This document shows, one piece after another, positions 16,124-23,342 of a stretch of 37,602 bases of DNA. The stretch covers positions 1 to 37,602 of the forward strand of contig JBDKTJ010000043.1 of assembly GCA_039698075.1 (NCBI GenBank), given 5' to 3'. The stretch is from JAJFVC01 sp039698075. Lineage in GTDB: Bacteria > Planctomycetota > Planctomycetia > Pirellulales > Thermoguttaceae. Position 1 is the first letter of the stretch; each line of letters opens with the position of its first letter. The notes under the pieces were generated by a model. It made no database searches and was not told the origin of the DNA. It saw only the letters and a program-made list of their open reading frames with translations. Position numbers and translations under genes: made by a program.

Positions 16124-17015
16124 CATCGGCTTGAACGGTCGACACGTCAAGTCGGGGTTGTTGGCGGCGTTTCTGGCCTTGGTCGTCGCGTCCATGGCTG
16201 CGGCGGCGGAGTCGGAGCCCACGTTGGAACAATTGTTGACCCAGGCGATGGACAATAATCCGCGCATCGCGGCCGCAAGGGCCAAAGTGACATTGGCCGA
16301 GGCGGAGCTCCGGGACGTCCGGTTTGAGGTGGCGCGGCGACTTGTCGCCTGCCGGAACGAGATCAAGGATCAAGAGCGGGCGATCGTTGCGGCGGAAGAA
16401 GCGAACCGCCGAACGCCCGACGCCGTTGCTAAGAGCGTTCAGATCGACCTCAAGGCCAAACTGGCGCGCTCTCAAAACGAGTTGCAATTTTTGACGGGGC
16501 AAACGCCGCCGTCGCTGTCGGTTGCGTCCGCGTCAAGTTCCACGACGGCGCAACACCAAGCGACACTGCAAATTCCTCGCGGTCCGATGGTCGAAAAGAT
16601 TCGTAAGGCTCTCAAAGCCCCCACGACAATGGAGGCGGTTGAGACGCCGATCCAGGATATTGCTGCTTACGTGGCGGACTACTGCGGCATTGCAGTCCAA
16701 ATCGACAACGAGGTTTTGGATGGCAAGGTGCCGTTTACTATAGATGTCGGAAAACGGGATAATATAACCTTGGGAGCCGTGCTGCAATTGTGGGATGACA
16801 AATTTCAGGGAGTGAAATGGGTGGTTCGTGATTATGGTCTTTTGGTGACCAGCCCCGACCGGGCGCTGGAAAAAGGATACATGCCCGCGGTCGAGTTTGC
16901 CCGTTTGGAGGCCGACGGGGCGCCGTTCATCGGTGGCAAGGGGCCAAAGTTGACGGAACCCAACGACGCTACGACAAAAGGACACGAGCAGTCCTCGCCA
17001 AAACGCGCCCGGTGA
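16107..17015 (+). CDS. Secreted protein with TolC-like N-terminus and STN/secretin-like C-terminal domain
   Basis: A 302-residue protein. A signal peptide (about 1-34, LLAAFLALVVASMAAAAE) is followed by PTLEQLLTQAMDNNPRIAAA, the opening helix of TolC-type outer-membrane proteins, and a charged coiled coil to about 135. The C-terminal domain, about 172-250, reads VETPIQDIAAYVADYCGIAV, then VPFTIDVGKRDNITLGAVLQ and VVRDYGLLVTSP. This is the pattern of the small STN/secretin N-domain frequent in planctomycete exported proteins. There is no beta-barrel, so it is neither a full TolC nor a receptor. It overlaps the preceding gene by 17 bases, with AAAGGAG as ribosome site; an ATG three bases later is equally possible. 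Confidence 0.7.
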   Translation: MMKTSDIGLNGRHVKSGLLAAFLALVVASMAAAAESEPTLEQLLTQAMDNNPRIAAARAKVTLAEAELRDVRFEVARRLVACRNEIKDQERAIVAAEEANRRTPDAVAKSVQIDLKAKLARSQNELQFLTGQTPPSLSVASASSSTTAQHQATLQIPRGPMVEKIRKALKAPTTMEAVETPIQDIAAYVADYCGIAVQIDNEVLDGKVPFTIDVGKRDNITLGAVLQLWDDKFQGVKWVVRDYGLLVTSPDRALEKGYMPAVEFARLEADGAPFIGGKGPKLTEPNDATTKGHEQSSPKRAR

Positions 17016-17085
17016 GAACCATCGTCGATCACCCCGCAAGCGAGTTCAAGCCCCCCCATCGGTCTCTGGACGCTGGAAACGCGGT

Positions 17086-17114
17086 TTGGCCAAACCGAGC
17101 CCATCGCGTATAAT
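17086..17114 (+). promoter_or_regulatory. Sigma-70-like promoter of the zinc peptidase gene
   Basis: TTGGCC at 17086-17091 and a perfect TATAAT at 17109-17114, 17 bases apart, lie 50 bases before the ATG of the peptidase gene. The -35 box is only a partial match. Confidence 0.65.
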
Positions 17115-17163
17115 GTCGTAGACGTGTGGGGGCCAATCAGCCAGATCCGTTTACGAGGCGGCG

Positions 17164-17856
17164 ATGCATTTCAATCCGATGTTCGATCCGATGTATTTCC
17201 TGTACATTGCCCCGGCCGTGTTGCTGGGGCTTTGGGCTCAGTTTCGCATCCACTCGGCCTACGGTCAGGCCCAGCAGATGGCCGCGCCGCTGAGCGGGGC
17301 CGCCGCCGCCCGGCATATTTTGGACTCGGCTGGATTGACGAACGTGGCCATCGAAGAAATCCCCGGCCAGTTGACCGACCACTACGACCCGCGTGAAAAA
17401 GTGCTCCGATTGAGCCAGCAGGTCTACGAGAGCCGGACGCTGGCCGCGGTGGGCATCGCCGCCCACGAGTCGGGCCACGCAATCCAAGACGCCCACGGCT
17501 ACGCCCCGTTGGTCGTCCGAAACGCCGTGGTGCCGGTCGCAGGAATTGGCAGCAACGTGGGCATCTTGCTGTTGATTCTCGGGTTCGTTTTGAGCCTCAA
17601 GCCGATGATTTGGTTGGGCATCGGGCTGTTTGCCACGGTGGTTGTGTTTCAGGTAATCAATTTGCCGGTGGAGTTCAACGCCAGCAGCCGGGCCAAGGCG
17701 CAGCTTGTCGATCTTGGGATCATCGACCAGCAAGGGCTGATCTACGTCAACCGGGTGCTCAGCGCCGCGGCGTTGACCTACGTGGCCGCCACGTTGCAGG
17801 CGATTTTGACATTGTTATACTACCTGTCGCGCGTCAGCGGCAACAATCGCGACTGA
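17164..17856 (+). CDS. Membrane zinc metallopeptidase, YugP type (Zn_peptidase_2)
   Basis: A 230-residue integral membrane peptidase. The zinc site HESGH is at 101-105, in VGIAAHESGHAIQDAHGY. The upstream block GLTNVAIEEIPGQLTDHYDP and the C-terminal LPVEFNASSRAKAQL are both typical of the B. subtilis YugP family. Hydrophobic segments lie near 10-25, 118-140, 146-165 and 198-222. It probably acts in membrane protein quality control, but the substrates of this family are not known. GAGG precedes the ATG. It stands alone, with its own promoter, and converges with the oxidoreductase gene. Confidence 0.88.
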   Translation: MHFNPMFDPMYFLYIAPAVLLGLWAQFRIHSAYGQAQQMAAPLSGAAAARHILDSAGLTNVAIEEIPGQLTDHYDPREKVLRLSQQVYESRTLAAVGIAAHESGHAIQDAHGYAPLVVRNAVVPVAGIGSNVGILLLILGFVLSLKPMIWLGIGLFATVVVFQVINLPVEFNASSRAKAQLVDLGIIDQQGLIYVNRVLSAAALTYVAATLQAILTLLYYLSRVSGNNRD

Positions 17857-17960
17857 TGGGACGCTGGGACGGAAATTGCACGTCAAGGTGCAAGATTTCG
17901 GACCGATCGGCAACCTGTTTTTCAAGAGGGCGCGGCCGTCGAGCGGTTGGATGACGGCTC

Positions 17961-18009
17961 AAGAAAAAGAGCGGGCGTTCTGGACAGAATCCTTCTGCCC
18001 AGAACGCCC
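17961..18009 (-). terminator. Intrinsic terminator of the oxidoreductase gene
   Basis: GGGCGTTCTGG (17973-17983) and CCAGAACGCCC (17999-18009) form a perfect 11-bp stem with a 15-base loop. On the reverse strand the stem is followed by GCTCTTTTTCTT, so it ends the leftward gene. It may also stop the rightward peptidase transcript. Confidence 0.85.
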
Positions 18010-18073
18010 TCGTCGCGCGACGCATGTCGGCGCGGGCTGCAAAGGGGACGTTCGCCGCCCGCACCTCGTTTTG

Positions 18074-19255
18074 CTACTTCACTTCTTCCAACTTGACGGG
18101 CCGATGCTGTTCGGCCGAAATCAGTGCGGCCTCGAGCACGCGCTGGGTCTGATAGGCGTCCTCGAAATCGGGAATCGGAACCGTCGGGGCCTCGCCGGCC
18201 AACACTCGAAGGATGTCGTAGGCCTGATTCACAAACGTGTGTTCGTAGCCGATCAGATGGGCGTCGGGCCACCAGTTGGCCACATACGGATGGTCGCCGC
18301 CGTGGGTGCACATGATTGTCGACCAACCCTGAACCGCCCGGGGCAGCGTGGCATCGTAGAACTCCAACTCGTTCATCCGCTCGAAATTGAACTTGATCGA
18401 GCCCTTCGAGCCGTTGATCTCGAAACCGTTGCGGTTCTGATTGCCGGTTGCCTGGCGAGCCGCCTCGAAGCTGGCCACCGCCCCGCCCGAAAATCGGGCC
18501 AGGAACAACACCGTATCGTCCACTGTGACCTTGCCCTTGGCGACCGTCTCGGCCCCCTTCGTGACGATCCCCCCGTTGACCACGCCGGAGAACAACGTTC
18601 GCTCTTTGATGAACGTCTCGGCGATCGCGCCGGCAATCTCGGTGATTTCCTCGCCGGTCACAAAACGGGTCATGTCCACAATGTGGGCGTTCAGGTCGCC
18701 GTGCGCGCCGGAGCCCGCCAGCTTCTTGTCAAAACGCCAAAGCAACGGGACCGACTCCGGGGCCCAATCTTGCAAATAGGACGCACGAACGTGATATATT
18801 CTACCTATCTTGCCTTGTTTAATCAGTTCCCGGGCGAAAGCGACGGCGGGACAACGACGATAGTTGAACCACACGAAGGTTTTCACTTTGCCGGCGCGGG
18901 CGGCGTCGGCCATGGCTTTGGCGTCGGCCAACGAGCCGGCGATGGGTTTTTCGCAGGAGACGGGCTTGCCGGCGGCGATGGCCGCGCGGGCCACCGGGGC
19001 GTGCATGTAGTTCGGAGTCACCACGTCGACCAGTCCGACGTCGGACGAGCGGACCAGTTGCTCCCAGTCGGTCGAGATGTTTTTCCAACCCCAATTGTCG
19101 GCAAAGACGCGCGGGTTTTCTTCGGGCTGGCCAAAAACGGTGTGCATGACCGGAGTCAACGGCGGCTTGAAGAACTTGGCCACTTGGCCCCATGCGTTCG
19201 AGTGCGTTCGCCCCATGAAACCCTGGCCGATCAGAGCCACGTTGATTGCCGTCAT
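18074..19255 (-). CDS. Gfo/Idh/MocA-family NAD(P)-dependent oxidoreductase
   Basis: A 393-residue sugar or polyol dehydrogenase. The Rossmann start is INVALIGQGFMGRTHSNAW. The family motif EKP lies in GKPVSCEKPIAGS near residue 100 and carries the catalytic Lys. The active-site region DLNAHIVDMTRFVTG near 195 supplies the usual Asp/His pair. FEINGSKGSIKFNFERMNEL is typical of planctomycete members, which are numerous and mostly act on sugars such as inositols. The substrate is not evident. AAGGGAG upstream on the reverse strand supports the ATG at 19255. The gene is monocistronic and ends at the terminator at 17961-18009. Confidence 0.88.
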   Translation of the reverse strand: MTAINVALIGQGFMGRTHSNAWGQVAKFFKPPLTPVMHTVFGQPEENPRVFADNWGWKNISTDWEQLVRSSDVGLVDVVTPNYMHAPVARAAIAAGKPVSCEKPIAGSLADAKAMADAARAGKVKTFVWFNYRRCPAVAFARELIKQGKIGRIYHVRASYLQDWAPESVPLLWRFDKKLAGSGAHGDLNAHIVDMTRFVTGEEITEIAGAIAETFIKERTLFSGVVNGGIVTKGAETVAKGKVTVDDTVLFLARFSGGAVASFEAARQATGNQNRNGFEINGSKGSIKFNFERMNELEFYDATLPRAVQGWSTIMCTHGGDHPYVANWWPDAHLIGYEHTFVNQAYDILRVLAGEAPTVPIPDFEDAYQTQRVLEAALISAEQHRPVKLEEVK

Positions 19256-19593
19256 GCGATGCTCCCTTATTGGAAAAACAAGCGGAATGGCCCGCGATGA
19301 GGTCGTTTTTCAGTAGAATCTGAAGACAACCCGTACCGAGGTCGTTTTTCAGTAGGATTTAAAAACAATCCGTACCGAGGTCGTTTATAAAACGATTTGA
19401 AAAGACTGGCAAGTAGGGCGGCAAAAAAATCGACTGGGCTGGTTTTCGGCCGCCAATCCGGGTACGATGTTCGTGCATGGATGCCTGTGAATGCACCATC
19501 CGCCCGGTGGGCTCGGTTGCCTGAAAATAAGCGGTGGAGCAGATCGCCAACCCGGTCCTCGGGCATGGACACTTTTGGGCAAGGGAGATTGCC
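19256..19593. other. Intergenic region between divergent genes, holding a tandem repeat
   Basis: About 340 bases between the starts of the oxidoreductase and the secreted hypothetical gene. The part near the oxidoreductase carries the 39-bp tandem repeat listed separately. The rest, about 19390-19593, shows no gene. I looked for a TPP riboswitch because thiS-thiG lie downstream, and found neither of its conserved blocks. Confidence 0.5.
19299..19388. repeat. 39-bp imperfect tandem repeat, about 2.3 copies
   Basis: Copy 1 (19299-19337) and copy 2 (19338-19376) both begin GAGGTCGTTTTTCAGTAG and end CCGTACC. They agree at 34 of 39 positions, and all five differences are transitions. A third copy starts at 19377 and stops after about 11 bases. 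The unit is AT-rich compared with its surroundings. Confidence 0.85.
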
Positions 19594-20142
19594 ATGTTTC
19601 CTTGGAAAAAATCGGTTGCGGCCGCCTTGGGCGTCGGATTGGTTCTCGGGCTGGCGTTGAGCGGTTTTTGGCCCCAAACGCCGCTGCACGCCGTGGCCAC
19701 CGACCGAAGCGACTCCTACGCCATGGCCACCGGACCGTTGGACAATGAGGTCGAGGCGGTCTATTTTCTCGATTTTTTGACCGGCGATTTGAAGGTCGTG
19801 GTGTTGGGCCGTCAAACGACGATGTGGGCCGGCTTTTTCGAGACGAACGTCTCCACCGCGCTGAACGTCGATCCGCAGAAGAATCCAAAATACATGATGG
19901 TCACAGGCGTGACCAATTTGCGTCGGGCCGGCGGCTCACGCCAGCAGCCCAGCAGTTCCATGTGCTACGTGGCCGAAGTGACCAGCGGCAAAGTGGTCGC
20001 CTACGCTGTGCCGTGGTCGCCGGCGATGTACGTGGCCAATCAGATGCAAAAAGGGCCGTTGGTCCAGGTGGGCGTCACCAGTTTCCGCCAGGGGTTCGGC
20101 GCGACCGGTTATGCGCCCGCCGGCGGCGGTCGAGGACGGTGA
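19594..20142 (+). CDS. Exported hypothetical protein upstream of thiS
   Basis: A 182-residue protein I do not recognise by name. It starts MFPWKKSVAAALGVGLVLGL, a basic N-terminus and hydrophobic stretch that should be a signal peptide or anchor. The rest is beta-rich, with EVEAVYFLDFLTGDLKVVVL, then SMCYVAEVTSGKVVAYAVPW. The C-terminus is Gly- and Arg-rich (APAGGGRGR). AAGGGAG lies 7 bases before the ATG. It ends two bases before thiS, so it is probably cotranscribed with thiS and thiG. No link to thiamine synthesis can be seen in its sequence. Proteins of this shape are common in planctomycetes. Confidence 0.7.
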   Translation: MFPWKKSVAAALGVGLVLGLALSGFWPQTPLHAVATDRSDSYAMATGPLDNEVEAVYFLDFLTGDLKVVVLGRQTTMWAGFFETNVSTALNVDPQKNPKYMMVTGVTNLRRAGGSRQQPSSSMCYVAEVTSGKVVAYAVPWSPAMYVANQMQKGPLVQVGVTSFRQGFGATGYAPAGGGRGR

Positions 20143-20144
20143 CC

Positions 20145-20345
20145 ATGCAAATCACCGTCAATGGCCAATCCCGCGACGCCGACGACCAGGCAACGGTCGC
20201 CGATCTGTTGGTCGAGTTGCGCCTGGCCGACAAGCCGGTCGCCGTCGAGGTCAATCGGCAGTTGGTCCCGAAGCAACGTCATGGGCAACATCGGTTGGCC
20301 GAGGGCGATTGCGTTGAAATTGTCACGTTGGTCGGAGGAGGGTAA
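20145..20345 (+). CDS. thiS: Sulfur carrier protein ThiS
   Basis: A 66-residue ubiquitin-like protein that carries sulfur as a C-terminal thiocarboxylate for thiazole formation in thiamine synthesis. It starts MQITVNGQSRDADDQATVAD, the beta-grasp fold, and ends EIVTLVGGG with the required Gly-Gly end. It lies two bases after the hypothetical gene and five bases before thiG. The adenylating enzyme ThiF and the other partners are not in the window. Confidence 0.93.
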   Translation: MQITVNGQSRDADDQATVADLLVELRLADKPVAVEVNRQLVPKQRHGQHRLAEGDCVEIVTLVGGG

Positions 20346-20350
20346 GTTCC

Positions 20351-21187
20351 ATGTCGGATACAAAACCGCCGCTCGGCGACGAGTTGCGGATTGGCTCGCA
20401 TGTGTTTTCCAGCCGATTGATCGTCGGCACGGGCAAATATTCCAGCTATGAGGCGATGCAGCAGGCGTTGGACGTCTCGGGCACGGAGTGCATCACCGTG
20501 GCTGTGCGCCGCGAGCGGTTGATCGACGCCCAGGGCAAAAATCTGCTCGATTTCGTCGACACGCGCCGTTACACGATCCTGCCGAACACCGCCGGATGCT
20601 TTGCGGCCGACGACGCCGTGCGCGTGGCGCGATTGGGCCGCGAGATTCTTTTGCAGATGAACAACCCCGGCGCAGATTGGGTGAAGCTGGAGGTGTTGGG
20701 CGACAAGAAAACCCTGCTGCCCGATCCGTTGGCCACGCTGCAAGCCACCGAACAACTCGTGGCCGAAGGGTTTTGCGTCTTGGTCTACACAAGCGACGAT
20801 CCGGTGATGGCTCGGCGTTTGAAAGAGGCCGGGGCGGCCAGCGTCATGCCGGCCGGCAGTCCGATCGGCTCGGGCCAAGGCGTGTTGAATCGGAACGCCA
20901 TCCGCATTTGTCTGGAATATCTGAAAGACAACGATCCCAACTATCCGGTGATTGTGGACGCCGGCGTGGGCGCGGCCAGCGACGTGGCCACGGCGATGGA
21001 GCTTGGCGTCGATGGCGTGCTGCTGAACACGGGCATTGCCCATGCGAAAAACCCGCTGTACATGGCCGAGGCCATGCGGTTGGCCTGTCGGTCGGGCCGG
21101 TTGTCCTATTTGGCCGGTCGGATTCCCAAAAAGCTCTACGCCACGGCCAGCAGTCCGCTGGAAGGCATCATTCACAGTGGATCGTAG
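20351..21187 (+). CDS. thiG: Thiazole synthase ThiG
   Basis: A 278-residue TIM-barrel enzyme that builds the thiazole phosphate of thiamine from 1-deoxyxylulose 5-phosphate, dehydroglycine and the ThiS thiocarboxylate. SRLIVGTGKYSSYEAMQQAL is the family start. The Schiff-base lysine is K112 in DWVKLEVLGD. ASVMPAGSPIGSGQG and VIVDAGVGAASDVATAMELG are the phosphate-binding blocks. Length is slightly above the usual 255-260. The gene follows thiS after five bases, and the ribosome site GGAGGAGG lies at the 3' end of thiS. Confidence 0.95.
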   Translation: MSDTKPPLGDELRIGSHVFSSRLIVGTGKYSSYEAMQQALDVSGTECITVAVRRERLIDAQGKNLLDFVDTRRYTILPNTAGCFAADDAVRVARLGREILLQMNNPGADWVKLEVLGDKKTLLPDPLATLQATEQLVAEGFCVLVYTSDDPVMARRLKEAGAASVMPAGSPIGSGQGVLNRNAIRICLEYLKDNDPNYPVIVDAGVGAASDVATAMELGVDGVLLNTGIAHAKNPLYMAEAMRLACRSGRLSYLAGRIPKKLYATASSPLEGIIHSGS

Positions 21188-21236
21188 TCGGCGGGCTTGC
21201 GGCGTCGCAACGGCTGCTGACATTTGAGTCGTTTCT

Positions 21237-21253
21237 TGCTCATCCCTTGAGCA
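21237..21253. promoter_or_regulatory. NtrC-like enhancer dyad upstream of the amtB promoter
   Basis: TGCTCA, a 5-base gap and TGAGCA form a perfect 6-bp dyad centred about 130 bases before the predicted start of transcription. NtrC sites (TGCACC...GGTGCA) have the same length, spacing and TGC/GCA ends, and enhancers for sigma-54 promoters sit at this distance. Identity of the activator is inference. Confidence 0.5.
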
Positions 21254-21350
21254 CCGCCTTTTTCGTCGTCGTCTCGCGGCACGCAAAAATGCGTCGGAGA
21301 CGGCTGGCTGGCAACGACTTCCGGCGGTCGACCCTCGCGGGCTTCTCGGT

Positions 21351-21367
21351 TTGGCACGGCGATTGCT
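21351..21367 (+). promoter_or_regulatory. Sigma-54 (RpoN) promoter of amtB
   Basis: TTGGCACG, four bases, then TTGCT: an almost perfect -24/-12 element. GG at 21353-21354 and GC at 21365-21366 have the required ten-base gap. Transcription should begin near 21378, leaving an 88-base leader before the amtB ATG. Ammonium-transport genes are classic sigma-54 targets. Confidence 0.85.
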
Positions 21368-21465
21368 TTTCTGACGATCATGCCAAGGCTGGGGTGTGCT
21401 GCGCACTCGTCATGCCTTTTCGATCGCTTTTTCTTGACAGAAAGTTTTACGAAAGGCATCGATCC

Positions 21466-22893
21466 ATGCAGATGCGAAGGTTTTGTCGGGCCGCAATGGT
21501 CGGGCTTGCGACGGCCGTTTTTTCCGGTTGTTTGGGCAATGTGGCATTTGCGGCCGAGGCTGCCGCGACGCCGGCCGCGCCAAAACTCGACACCGGCGAC
21601 AACGGTTGGATGCTGGTCTGTTCGGCGCTGGTGTTGTTCATGACCGCGCCGGGGCTGGCGTTGTTCTACAGCGGATTGGTTCGCAAGAAAAACGTCCTCA
21701 GCGTGATGATGCAGTGCATCTTCTTGATGTGCCTGATGACGGTGATTTGGGGGCTCTGGGGTTACACGCTCGGCTTCGGAGGCGACACGATGACGCCGCC
21801 GCCGAAATGGTTCGGCAACACGGATCATCTGATGATGAAGGGCGTGGCGGCCACTTGGGACGAAGCCAACCACGCGGCCGTCATTCCCATGCATCCCGCA
21901 TTGACGATCAATCGCCTGACGCACATGCTTTTCCAGGGGATGTTTTTCGTCATCACTCCGGCGCTGATTTGCGGCGCGTTCGCCGAACGCATGAAATTCA
22001 GCGCGATGGTTGTGTTCATGATCCTCTGGGGCACGTTGGTCTATTGCCCGCTGTGCCACGCGGTTTGGGGCGGCGGCGTGCTGCAATACATGTCGGGCGG
22101 CAATCCGAACGCGGCGATGTTCGGCGGCGGCGCGTTGGATTTCGCCGGCGGAACCGTCGTCCACATCAGTTCCGGAATTTCCGCGCTGGTTTGCGCGTTG
22201 GTGTTGGGAAAACGTTTGGGCTACGGCAGCGAACCGATGCCGCCGCATAATTTGACCTACACGGCCATGGGCGCCGCGATGCTTTGGGTCGGTTGGTTCG
22301 GATTCAACGCCGGCAGCGCGCTCAATGCGAGTGGTCTGGCGGCCAGCGCGTTCTGCGCGACGCATTTCGCCGCGGCGGCCGGCGGACTGAGTTGGGCCGC
22401 GATGGAGTGGCTCACGCGAGGCAAGCCTTCGGTGCTCGGCGCTTGTTCGGGCGTGGTGGCCGGATTGGTCTGCATCACGCCGGCCGCGGGATACGTGACG
22501 CCCATGCCGGCCCTGTTGATGGGCGCGCTGGTCGGCATCGTTTGCTTCCTGGCGTGCACGTCGCTCAAGTCGCGGTTCAAGTACGATGATTCGCTGGACG
22601 CATTCGGCGTGCACGGCGTGGGCGGCACCTTGGGCGCGATCTTGACCGGAGTGTTCGCCACCCGGGCGACCGGCGCCTTCGCCGACGGCAAACCGTTAGG
22701 CCTGTTGGAAGGCGGGCCCGTGTTGACCGCCCAGATCGCGGCCGTGCTGATCACCTGGGTCTTGGCCATCGTGGCCACCTATGTTATCCTCAAAGCGATT
22801 GATGCCGTGATGGGATTGCGCGTGGCCAGGTCGGAGGAGATCGAGGGCCTCGATTTCAGCCAACAGGGCGAAGAAGGTTATATTTTTATCTGA
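21466..22893 (+). CDS. amtB: Ammonium transporter AmtB
   Basis: A 475-residue ammonium channel. A signal peptide (1-30, ending VAFAAEAAA) precedes eleven TM segments, as in many bacterial Amt proteins. ALFYSGLVRKKNVLSVMMQC is the family signature near TM1. The twin pore histidines are H233 (GGTVVHISSG) and H383 (FGVHGVGGTLG). The cytosolic tail ends GLDFSQQGEEGYIFI, the segment that PII proteins bind. The start at 21466 follows a weak ribosome site (GAAAGG); an ATG two codons later is possible, and the long upstream frame belongs to the thiG region. The PII gene follows after 43 bases, as usual for Amt-GlnK pairs. Confidence 0.95.
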   Translation: MQMRRFCRAAMVGLATAVFSGCLGNVAFAAEAAATPAAPKLDTGDNGWMLVCSALVLFMTAPGLALFYSGLVRKKNVLSVMMQCIFLMCLMTVIWGLWGYTLGFGGDTMTPPPKWFGNTDHLMMKGVAATWDEANHAAVIPMHPALTINRLTHMLFQGMFFVITPALICGAFAERMKFSAMVVFMILWGTLVYCPLCHAVWGGGVLQYMSGGNPNAAMFGGGALDFAGGTVVHISSGISALVCALVLGKRLGYGSEPMPPHNLTYTAMGAAMLWVGWFGFNAGSALNASGLAASAFCATHFAAAAGGLSWAAMEWLTRGKPSVLGACSGVVAGLVCITPAAGYVTPMPALLMGALVGIVCFLACTSLKSRFKYDDSLDAFGVHGVGGTLGAILTGVFATRATGAFADGKPLGLLEGGPVLTAQIAAVLITWVLAIVATYVILKAIDAVMGLRVARSEEIEGLDFSQQGEEGYIFI

Positions 22894-22936
22894 GGGATTT
22901 GAACGGATCCATGCTAGTCTTGCCAGGAGTCTTTCG

Positions 22937-23275
22937 ATGAAAAAGGTCGAAGCGATCGTTCGGCATTTCAAGCTCGAAGACGTGAAAAACGCCTTGACCG
23001 AGCACGGCGTGACGGGAATGACGATCACCGAGGTCCGCGGCTTCGGCCGTCAAAAGGGCCACACCGAAATGTACCGCGGCACGGAGTACGAAGTGGATTT
23101 CGTGCCGAAGATCAAGATCGAGGTCGTCGTGTCGGACGCCAAACTCCCGGCCGTCCTGGACACGATCGTGCGTTCCGCCCAGACCGGCGCGGTCGGCGAC
23201 GGCAAGATCTTCGTCTCCGATCTGACCGACGCCGTCCGCATCCGCACCGGCGAATCGGGAGAAAGCGCCCTTTGA
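22937..23275 (+). CDS. glnB: PII signal protein GlnB/GlnK
   Basis: A 112-residue trimeric nitrogen sensor that binds ATP, ADP and 2-oxoglutarate. It starts MKKVEAIVRHFKLEDVKNAL. The T-loop has Y51 in RGTEYEVDF, the site that GlnD uridylylates. The C-terminal GAVGDGKIFVSDLTDAVRIR is the nucleotide-binding signature. Linked to amtB, it would be a GlnK by context; by sequence GlnB and GlnK are hard to separate. AGGAG lies 7 bases before the ATG. Confidence 0.95.
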   Translation: MKKVEAIVRHFKLEDVKNALTEHGVTGMTITEVRGFGRQKGHTEMYRGTEYEVDFVPKIKIEVVVSDAKLPAVLDTIVRSAQTGAVGDGKIFVSDLTDAVRIRTGESGESAL

Positions 23276-23287
23276 CCAAAATGGAGG

Positions 23288-23339
23288 GTGGAGAGCGAAG
23301 CGTGGAAAGCTTGATGACTTGCCGCGATCTTCTCTCCAC
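23288..23339 (+). repeat. Inverted repeat in front of glnD
   Basis: GTGGAGAG (23288-23295) and CTCTCCAC (23332-23339) are perfect 8-bp inverted repeats with a 36-base loop. The right arm ends three bases before the glnD ATG and occupies the place of the ribosome site, so a hairpin here could limit glnD translation after glnB. Confidence 0.55.
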
Positions 23340-23342
23340 GCC

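Noticed and set aside
19256..19593. Possible TPP riboswitch ahead of the thiS-thiG unit
   Set aside because: Neither of the two conserved blocks of the thi box is present, and a hypothetical gene lies between this gap and thiS.
19267..19815. Reverse frame that reads the 39-bp repeat as a 13-residue peptide repeat
   Set aside because: Because 39 is a multiple of three the frame stays open by itself; most of it is antisense to the secreted hypothetical gene and has no start signal.
21434..21462. TTGACA at 21434 as a sigma-70 promoter of amtB
   Set aside because: No -10 box lies at 16-18 bases, whereas a near-perfect sigma-54 element is present upstream.
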